Made by a program: the position numbers and the translations under genes. Positions 47,689 to 53,375 of a DNA stretch of 53,375 bases are shown piece after piece. A model generated the notes under the pieces. That model saw only the letters and a program-made list of their open reading frames with translations, did not search any database and was not told the origin of the DNA. The DNA comes from Paenibacillus xylanivorans (GTDB taxonomy: Bacteria; Bacillota; Bacilli; Paenibacillales; Paenibacillaceae), in contig NZ_LITU01000050.1 of assembly GCF_001280595.1 (NCBI RefSeq), forward strand, positions 303,171 through 356,545, in the 5' to 3' direction. Every line of letters begins with the position of its first letter. Within the stretch, counting starts at the first letter, position 1.

Positions 47689-48738
47689 TTACTGGATATA
47701 AATTTCAACGATAGCTACATCTCTTTCCTTCGCTAAATCAATGAAGGCTGTAGAGGTCTGAACGAGTGGACGGAAGTAATCCGCAGGGTTGTTCAAGACA
47801 ATCAGACCGGTTTCGCCGGTAGTGAGCAGAACCCTTTTGCCAATAAAATTGGGTAGCATGTGTTTAATGAGTTCCTGCGTAACTTCAGCATTCAACTGAC
47901 CGAAGCTGAGGCTGTACAATTCGCATAGCACGGAGATTAGTTCCTGCTTGGTCTGATACACCCGATTGGTCGTCATCGCGCTGTACACATCGGCTACAGC
48001 CGTTATACGGGCAAAGGGGTGAATCTCATCGCCTTTCAGTCCGTATGGGTAGCCACTTCCATCCTCACGCTCATGATGCTGGAGGGCAACGGTTGCAAGA
48101 ATCTCGTCCTGAGTGGACTCTTTGACAATCTCATAACCATATAACGTATGTTTCTTCATTTCTTCGAATTCTTCAGGCGTTAATTTGCCCGGCTTATGTA
48201 ACATTTCAGGAGGAATCTTGGACTTGCCAATATCGTGAAGATACCCTGCTTTGGCTACGGTCAGACATTCCTCAGGGTTGTAGCCCATCCAGCCGGCGAT
48301 ATAAAAAGCGAGCATTCCGACTTGAAGTGAATGGTTGTAGGTATAGTCATTATCCCCGTCAAGCATCAGCAGCAAGGAGACAACGTCCTTTTGTTTTTCA
48401 AGCTGTCCCGTTAGGGTTATCAAAATCTCATCGACCTGAGTCTCATCAATAAAACCCTTCTCCATCGCTTGTTCAAACAGAGATTCTGTACCTTTGATCG
48501 TATCGTTAAACAGGTTAGTTAACAGACGGGTTTGATCGGAAGGTAAGGTTTGTGCATCAGAGTGTAGGTCAGATGTTGTATGTTCTACATCTGCGTAATC
48601 GATTCCGTGCTGCAGCAGCTTGGCAATATCATCGTCGCTGAGGGTGGAACCTTTCATCAGCATGTGGAGACCCGAACTGTTGTACACATCATTTTTTAAC
48701 AGGTCGCCAGTTTTAAGATCAGTAACATGCACTCTCAC
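47689..48738 (-). CDS. HD-GYP domain protein (c-di-GMP phosphodiesterase family)
   Basis: A 349-residue soluble protein. A small N-terminal domain (1-100) is followed by HD-GYP (about 125-330): HDIGKSKIP, then HTLYGYEIV, HHEREDGSGYPYGL and ADVYSAMTTNRVY, with all metal-binding His/Asp and the GYP motif. Such enzymes break c-di-GMP down to GMP/pGpG. GTG 48738 is chosen because AAAGGTGG lies 7 bases upstream; a longer frame to 48834 would add a hydrophobic stretch but includes that site. Same architecture as the gene at 51230. Confidence 0.92.
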   Translation of the reverse strand: MRVHVTDLKTGDLLKNDVYNSSGLHMLMKGSTLSDDDIAKLLQHGIDYADVEHTTSDLHSDAQTLPSDQTRLLTNLFNDTIKGTESLFEQAMEKGFIDETQVDEILITLTGQLEKQKDVVSLLLMLDGDNDYTYNHSLQVGMLAFYIAGWMGYNPEECLTVAKAGYLHDIGKSKIPPEMLHKPGKLTPEEFEEMKKHTLYGYEIVKESTQDEILATVALQHHEREDGSGYPYGLKGDEIHPFARITAVADVYSAMTTNRVYQTKQELISVLCELYSLSFGQLNAEVTQELIKHMLPNFIGKRVLLTTGETGLIVLNNPADYFRPLVQTSTAFIDLAKERDVAIVEIYIQ

Positions 48739-48862
48739 GTATAAACCACCTTTTCCTCGACTAATATCGACACATATGATTATAATAACAAGAAAAAAAT
48801 GGGTTGACAACGACTTATTTACTAATTCCGTCACCCATTGAACAGGTCGAATGACTAGTTAT

Positions 48863-49609
48863 TTAATTGTCTGTGGGGTTCCAGGGTCCTAGTTGATGAC
48901 CTTTCCACTCGGAACCATCTTCCCATATTTCTTTTTTCCAGATGGGGACATTCTGTTTGAGTCTTTCAATCGCGTAACGGCTTGCATCGTAACAGTCACT
49001 GCGATGAGGGGAGGAAACGGCAATAACGACGCTGATCTCTGCTACGTCTACCTTCCCAATCCGATGGCTAATCGCACATTTTACGCCTGGCCAGCGTTCA
49101 TTGATTTCACTACCGATAGCTGCCATCTGAGAAAGTGCCATGGGTACATAGGCCTCGTATTCGAGATGGACCGTTCTTTGTTGTCCGGTCATTTCACGGG
49201 TGGTACCTACAAAAGTAAGGGCTGCTCCATGGTTTGCAGTGATAACTAGCTTCGTTGTGGCGTCCACGGACAGTGGGGACTGGGTGATAAGGAATAATCC
49301 GTCATCCGTGCGATGCTCAGGATGGGAAGAACCATGCCCGTTACCAGTCAAATTCGTACCATCTCCTCCCGACACAGGGGGAATTAAGGCGAGTTCATCC
49401 TGGACCTTGATTATAATATCGGCAGAAGCATACTGCTGATTTACTGCCAGAAAAGAAACACGTATTTGAGCAGCTGCTTCAGGGTAAGCAAGACTCAGTT
49501 TTTCTTTTAATTGCACAGGAGTCGGATCCGTTCCAGGGTATTCATATTCAAGCAGGGATGTGCCCAGATGTTCAGCGATTCCTGCAAATAGTTGAATTGT
49601 TAATTTCAT
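48863..49609 (-). CDS. MoaD-MoaE fusion (molybdopterin synthase)
   Basis: A 248-residue fusion. Residues 1-82 are a MoaD ubiquitin-like fold ending in ALIPPVSGG (G81-G82); about 83-105 is a hydrophilic linker (GNGHGSSHPEHRTDDG); about 106-248 is MoaE (GTTREMTG, EYEAYVPMA, HRIGKVDVAE, SPHRSDCYDASRYAIERLK and the catalytic-site PIWKKE). In molybdopterin synthase the free C-terminal Gly of MoaD carries the thiocarboxylate, so the internal GG implies cleavage or an inactive donor. No other molybdenum-cofactor gene is nearby. Confidence 0.93.
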   Translation of the reverse strand: MKLTIQLFAGIAEHLGTSLLEYEYPGTDPTPVQLKEKLSLAYPEAAAQIRVSFLAVNQQYASADIIIKVQDELALIPPVSGGDGTNLTGNGHGSSHPEHRTDDGLFLITQSPLSVDATTKLVITANHGAALTFVGTTREMTGQQRTVHLEYEAYVPMALSQMAAIGSEINERWPGVKCAISHRIGKVDVAEISVVIAVSSPHRSDCYDASRYAIERLKQNVPIWKKEIWEDGSEWKGHQLGPWNPTDN

Positions 49610-49729
49610 GGAAATACCTCACCTCTTTTTGATCTCTAAACCCTATAAATATATCATAACGACGCGGAAAATGTTATGCTTATCCATTAGAGGAATGTAC
49701 GTTATCGACGATAAAAGGGAGGCGGTGTG

Positions 49730-51160
49730 ATGAGCACCAAAAAGACGCAAACGTTAACGATTCTACACACCAATGACATCCATAGTCATTTTGGCTCCAT
49801 GAGCTCCATCGCCGCCATGATCGGACATGAGAAGGAAGAGGCTGGAGAGTTTCTGGTAGTAGATATCGGAGATCATATGGACCGGATGGCGGTTGAGACG
49901 GAGGGGACGCTGGGGACAGCCAACGTGGATGTCCTTAATCTGACTGGTTATGATGCCATAACAATAGGGAACAACGAAGGACTAACATTTACACCCGAAC
50001 AACTGGCGCAGTCTTACTCTGGACTTCTGTGTCCTGTTGTATGTGGAAATGTTGTAGAGCAGGCTACGGGCCAGCCCCCAGTCTGGATGAAATCCTCTCT
50101 CATTCTGGAGAAGGGGCCATTTCGCATCGGTTTGCTTGGTGCTACAGCACCTTTTACGGCTTTTTACGAACTGCTGGGATGGGATGTACTGGAGCCGGTG
50201 GAGACGTTGCGTGAGCAAGTTGAAGCTTTGCGTCCTCAGGTGGATGTGGTCGTTATCTTGTCACATCTGGGGCTTTCAACAGATCGTAGATTGGCCGAAC
50301 AGATCCAGGGCATCGATGTCATTCTGGGCGGACATACACATCATGTACTCGAAGAACCAGTAGTCATTGGTCAGACGGTGCTTGGAGCGGCAGGCAAGTT
50401 TGGCCAGTGGCTCGGTAAGGTGGTACTGGAGCGGGGAGATGAAGCGAACGAACTTACATTGGTAAGCAGCGGCTGTGTTCCGGTCCAGAACATGATGCTC
50501 GAAGAAAGCGTATCGCTGGCTATAGATACACACCGGACGGAAGCCGAGCGTGCGCTTGGTCAAACAGCCGTTATTACGGACAGGACGCTTACCATTGATT
50601 ACGATCATGAGTCTCCGTTTGCGTCATTGCTTGCCCAGGCAGTTCGTCAGTTCACCGGAGCGCAGTTGTCTCTGGTGAATGCCGGGCAGCTTCTTGCAGA
50701 TCTTCCGCAGGGAAATATTACAAAGGGAATGTTACATTCCCTATGTCCATCTCCCATTAATGCCTGTACAATATGCTTGAATGGAATTCAGATTCGGCAG
50801 GCACTGGAGCAGTCCCTGTTGTCAGAGTTTTCACGAAAATCGATTATCGGGTTTGGATTTCGCGGAGACATATTAGGAACATTGTGCATGGATGGGATGG
50901 ACGTGGAGTATGATCCACATTCGCCTCCGTACGAGAAGATCCGTGCCATATATATTGAGGGCGAACCGATTCGTGATGAACATGAATATGTGGTGGGAAC
51001 ACTCGACATGTTTACGTTTAACGTGGGTTATCCGTCACTTGCTCTTGGAACGGACACATCGTATCGACTTCCGGAATTCATACGTGACCTGCTCGAAACG
51101 GAATTGAAAAGACCAGGGGCGCTGGATGACAGCCTGCGATCCCGTTGGCATGAAATCTAA
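49730..51160 (+). CDS. YunD-like 5'-nucleotidase/metallophosphatase
   Basis: A 476-residue protein. The N-terminal metallophosphatase (about 1-210) has LHTNDIHSHFG, VDIGDHMDR, GNNEGLTF, ILSHLG and GGHTHHVL, the two-metal site; the C-terminal 5'-nucleotidase domain runs to about 455. There is no signal peptide, unlike periplasmic UshA, but like B. subtilis YunD. GGGAGG precedes ATG 49730; a GTG three bases earlier is the alternative. It releases phosphate from nucleotides or similar esters; substrate not fixed. Confidence 0.9.
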   Translation: MSTKKTQTLTILHTNDIHSHFGSMSSIAAMIGHEKEEAGEFLVVDIGDHMDRMAVETEGTLGTANVDVLNLTGYDAITIGNNEGLTFTPEQLAQSYSGLLCPVVCGNVVEQATGQPPVWMKSSLILEKGPFRIGLLGATAPFTAFYELLGWDVLEPVETLREQVEALRPQVDVVVILSHLGLSTDRRLAEQIQGIDVILGGHTHHVLEEPVVIGQTVLGAAGKFGQWLGKVVLERGDEANELTLVSSGCVPVQNMMLEESVSLAIDTHRTEAERALGQTAVITDRTLTIDYDHESPFASLLAQAVRQFTGAQLSLVNAGQLLADLPQGNITKGMLHSLCPSPINACTICLNGIQIRQALEQSLLSEFSRKSIIGFGFRGDILGTLCMDGMDVEYDPHSPPYEKIRAIYIEGEPIRDEHEYVVGTLDMFTFNVGYPSLALGTDTSYRLPEFIRDLLETELKRPGALDDSLRSRWHEI

Positions 51161-51229
51161 CAAGTACTTGCCTTCTGCTGAAGCGGCGGCTAGTGGAAAT
51201 TACATCTACGGAGCGGGAGAGGATAGGCT

Positions 51230-52348
51230 GTGCGTTTAGTACATATAAACCTATTGCAGCCTGGCATGAAGCTGGGGAAACGAATTTATAGTGAAGAGGG
51301 TGTGGTTCTGCTCAGTGAGGGAGTGGAGCTGACCAGTCGGTTGATTGGACGTCTCAAGGATTTGGGGATCGGCTATGTGTATATTGCGGATGCAGCAACA
51401 GAAGATATCATTATTCCGGATATGCTGCAGGAAGAGACCAGGCGCAGAGCGCTGGTCGAGATCAAGCAGCAGTTCCAGAGCATGTCCGGGGTGAAAACCA
51501 AAAGCCGGATTCCACACTTTGGTAAGGCACTTAGCGGGTTGATGAATACGATATTGGAGGACATTGGCAGTCAGAAGGAAGCGATGATTATGCTGATGGA
51601 TATGAACTCCAGTGATTTTGACCTGTATAATCACTCATTGAATGTATGCGTGTATACCTTGGTTCTTGGAGTGGCATCGGGTTATACACGCCAGCAATTA
51701 ATGGAGATTGGTCTGGGTGCCTTGTTGCATGATATTGGAAAAACACAGATTGCCCCGGAAATACTCCACAAGCCCTCCAGGTTGAGTGATGAGGAATTTA
51801 AAATCATACAGCAGCATACTACATATGGACATCGTATTCTCAAAGATGAACCGGGTATACCGCTCCTTGCTGCACATTGTGCTTTACAGCACCATGAACG
51901 AATTGATGGTAGTGGGTATCCCTTTGGTTTGAAAGACAATGAGATTCATGAGTATGCCAAATGGCTGGCCCTTGCCGATTCGTATGATGCGATGACAACC
52001 AATCGAGTATATAAACAAGCCTTGCTGCCACATCAAGCTGTAGAAGTATTATACACGGGTTCAGGGACACTATATGAGCAGCGAATGCTGGAGAAATTCC
52101 GTGACTGTGTGGCCATCTATCCCTTAGGTATTTCCGTCAAGCTGAGTACGGGGGAGATCGGGGTGGTTGCAGCCATCCATTCCCGCGTTCCGCAACGACC
52201 ACGCATTCGTGTCCTCAAGGACGCATATGGACAGACATTAAGTGCACCCTATGAAATCGATCTGTCCACAGCGCTGTCTGTTATGATTACAGGCGTTGAA
52301 GGGGTGGAAGACGCTACCCCAGCTTCAGCACGTAATGAAATATTTTGA
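51230..52348 (+). CDS. HD-GYP domain protein, second copy
   Basis: A 372-residue soluble protein with the same layout as the protein at 47689: an N-terminal domain beginning RLVHINLLQPGMKLGKRIYSE-like sequence, then HD-GYP with HDIGKTQIAPE, HTTYGHRIL, HHERIDGSGYPFGL and ADSYDAMTTNRVY. All catalytic residues are kept. GTG start with GGAGAGG upstream. About 70 bases after the yunD-like gene on the same strand, possibly in one transcript; a strong terminator follows. Confidence 0.92.
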   Translation: MRLVHINLLQPGMKLGKRIYSEEGVVLLSEGVELTSRLIGRLKDLGIGYVYIADAATEDIIIPDMLQEETRRRALVEIKQQFQSMSGVKTKSRIPHFGKALSGLMNTILEDIGSQKEAMIMLMDMNSSDFDLYNHSLNVCVYTLVLGVASGYTRQQLMEIGLGALLHDIGKTQIAPEILHKPSRLSDEEFKIIQQHTTYGHRILKDEPGIPLLAAHCALQHHERIDGSGYPFGLKDNEIHEYAKWLALADSYDAMTTNRVYKQALLPHQAVEVLYTGSGTLYEQRMLEKFRDCVAIYPLGISVKLSTGEIGVVAAIHSRVPQRPRIRVLKDAYGQTLSAPYEIDLSTALSVMITGVEGVEDATPASARNEIF

Positions 52349-52377
52349 TATTTGACATCTAATGAAGATTGGGTCAG

Positions 52378-52433
52378 CGCTCATATCGTAACATCCGGTC
52401 CAGCTTGGCCCTGATGTTACGTGGGCGTTTTTT
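52378..52433 (+). terminator. Intrinsic terminator after the HD-GYP gene
   Basis: CGTAACATC/GATGTTACG stem extended outward by CGCTCA/TGGGCG, followed by six T. Confidence 0.88.
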
Positions 52434-52571
52434 GTCATGTAATGGACAGAGCAGGCTCATGCCAGAGCGCAGGAAATTGTGCTATGATAAAAGATAACTC
52501 CAAAAAGATGAAGACGGGGTATGTTGTAAATAAAACTTTTTAGGTTAATAAAAGGAATAAGGTGAAGAACA

Positions 52572-53375
52572 ATGACCATGCTAAACTCAGGATCGGTAGA
52601 GCCGATGCCTTTATCGCCGACTAATGATCCTTGGGATCCGATCGGCTCTTTGCGTACATATGGACGCCATGTGCTAACAAGTGTAGAAATGACCGTGACT
52701 CATCTGTGCAATATGCGCTGTGAGCATTGTGCGGTAGGAGATATGTTAACAATGCGCGAAGCGCCTGCGCTCCCGTTACCTTTGATGCTTAAAAGGCTGG
52801 ATGAGGTTGAGCACCTTCAGACGATCAGTCTGACAGGCGGTGAGCCGAGCTTCAGCCAGAAGACCGTGGATGAGATGATCATTCCGTTGCTCAAATATGC
52901 CAAGGATCGGGGGATTCGTTCCCAGATCAACTCGAATCTGACGCTGGATATTCGTCGGTACGAGCAACTTCTGCCTTATCTGGACGTTATGCATATCTCA
53001 TTCAATTATCTGGATGCCGATGATTTTCACCAAGTCGGTTTTGCCAACAGTGGTAGACCCGTAAAGCGTGAAGTAGCGGTGAAGATGTATGAGAAAATGA
53101 TGGAAAATTCCCGTAAGCTTAGTGAAGCGGGCATGTTCATCTCTGCGGAGTCCATGATTAATTTCCGTACCCATGACAAGCTTGAGGGGATTCATCAATT
53201 GATCCGTGAGATGGGCTGTGTCCGTCATGAAGTACATCCGATGTATAATTCGAATTTTGCTTCTGCGCTGCCGGTGCTTTCCCTTGATCATATGAGAGCT
53301 GCTATTCATCGTTTGTTGGATGTGCGTGACAAGGATATGTGGATGCTGTTTGGTACACTTCCGTTCTTCGCATGC
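52572..53375 (+). CDS. Radical SAM protein YfkAB, N-terminal part (cut by window edge)
   Basis: 268 codons are visible. The radical SAM cluster motif is CNMRCEHC (CxxxCxxC), followed by AVGD, as in YfkAB proteins; TGGEPS is the SAM-binding glycine motif. The later CxCxxxxC motif that defines the subfamily should lie beyond the window. Reaction unknown. AAGGTGAAG lies before ATG 52572. Confidence 0.9.
   Translation, partial: MTMLNSGSVEPMPLSPTNDPWDPIGSLRTYGRHVLTSVEMTVTHLCNMRCEHCAVGDMLTMREAPALPLPLMLKRLDEVEHLQTISLTGGEPSFSQKTVDEMIIPLLKYAKDRGIRSQINSNLTLDIRRYEQLLPYLDVMHISFNYLDADDFHQVGFANSGRPVKREVAVKMYEKMMENSRKLSEAGMFISAESMINFRTHDKLEGIHQLIREMGCVRHEVHPMYNSNFASALPVLSLDHMRAAIHRLLDVRDKDMWMLFGTLPFFAC

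Overview
The window looks like a chromosome segment of a Paenibacillus or close relative. Evidence: mid-range GC, strong AGGAGG-type ribosome binding sites with frequent TTG/GTG starts, sporulation genes (prkA, yhbH, spoVR, pdaA, a YjcZ-like peptide), a YesM/YesN two-component pair with an LplA/LipO-type lipoprotein, a Firmicutes-type sufCDSUB operon, and yunC, yunD and yfkAB homologues. No rRNA, tRNA, CRISPR array, transposase or phage module was recognised. I read 48 protein genes; those at both ends are cut by the window.

Layout. 1-5.2 kb: end of a phosphodiester glycosidase operon, an orphan ComA-like regulator, a PLP aminotransferase, an azoreductase and a DUF2161 nuclease-fold protein. 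5.5-20.7 kb: prkA, a HemAT-like globin sensor, a LacI regulator, a YesN/YesM/solute-binding-protein sensory unit with two cre/LacI-type operators, an MHYT-PAS-GGDEF-EAL protein, then spoVR-yhbH on the other strand. PrkA, YhbH and SpoVR form one functional set, here split by about 10.5 kb. 20.9-22.3 kb: an Atg22-like MFS transporter.

22.5-31.1 kb is the most interesting part: a lasso-peptide operon of the paeninodin type. Order: sulfotransferase, lasso cyclase, 45-residue precursor, HPr-kinase-like peptide kinase, RRE protein B1, leader peptidase B2, nucleotidyltransferase, ABC exporter. It starts at a promoter with a 19-bp palindrome between -35 and -10. Between precursor and kinase lies an intrinsic terminator that overlaps a competing stem, an attenuator-like arrangement. 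A convergent cysC (APS kinase), which makes PAPS, lies just beyond the exporter. Together these predict a kinase- and possibly sulfotransferase-modified lasso peptide with ring AGVGYKQID (Ala1-Asp9) and a 14-residue tail ending in Ser.

31.1-40.7 kb: housekeeping genes (zinc-ribbon protein, PdaA, DegV, membrane proteins, YunC, mtnK-mtnA, Dps, DUF1802). 41.0-46.2 kb: sufCDSUB behind a 33-bp near-perfect palindrome with a PerR/Fur-like core. 46.5-53.4 kb: a leaderless M23 peptidase, a YjcZ-like peptide, two HD-GYP proteins flanking a MoaD-MoaE fusion and a YunD-like nucleotidase, and the start of the radical SAM protein YfkAB.

All calls are from reading the sequence and remembered family motifs; no database search was run.
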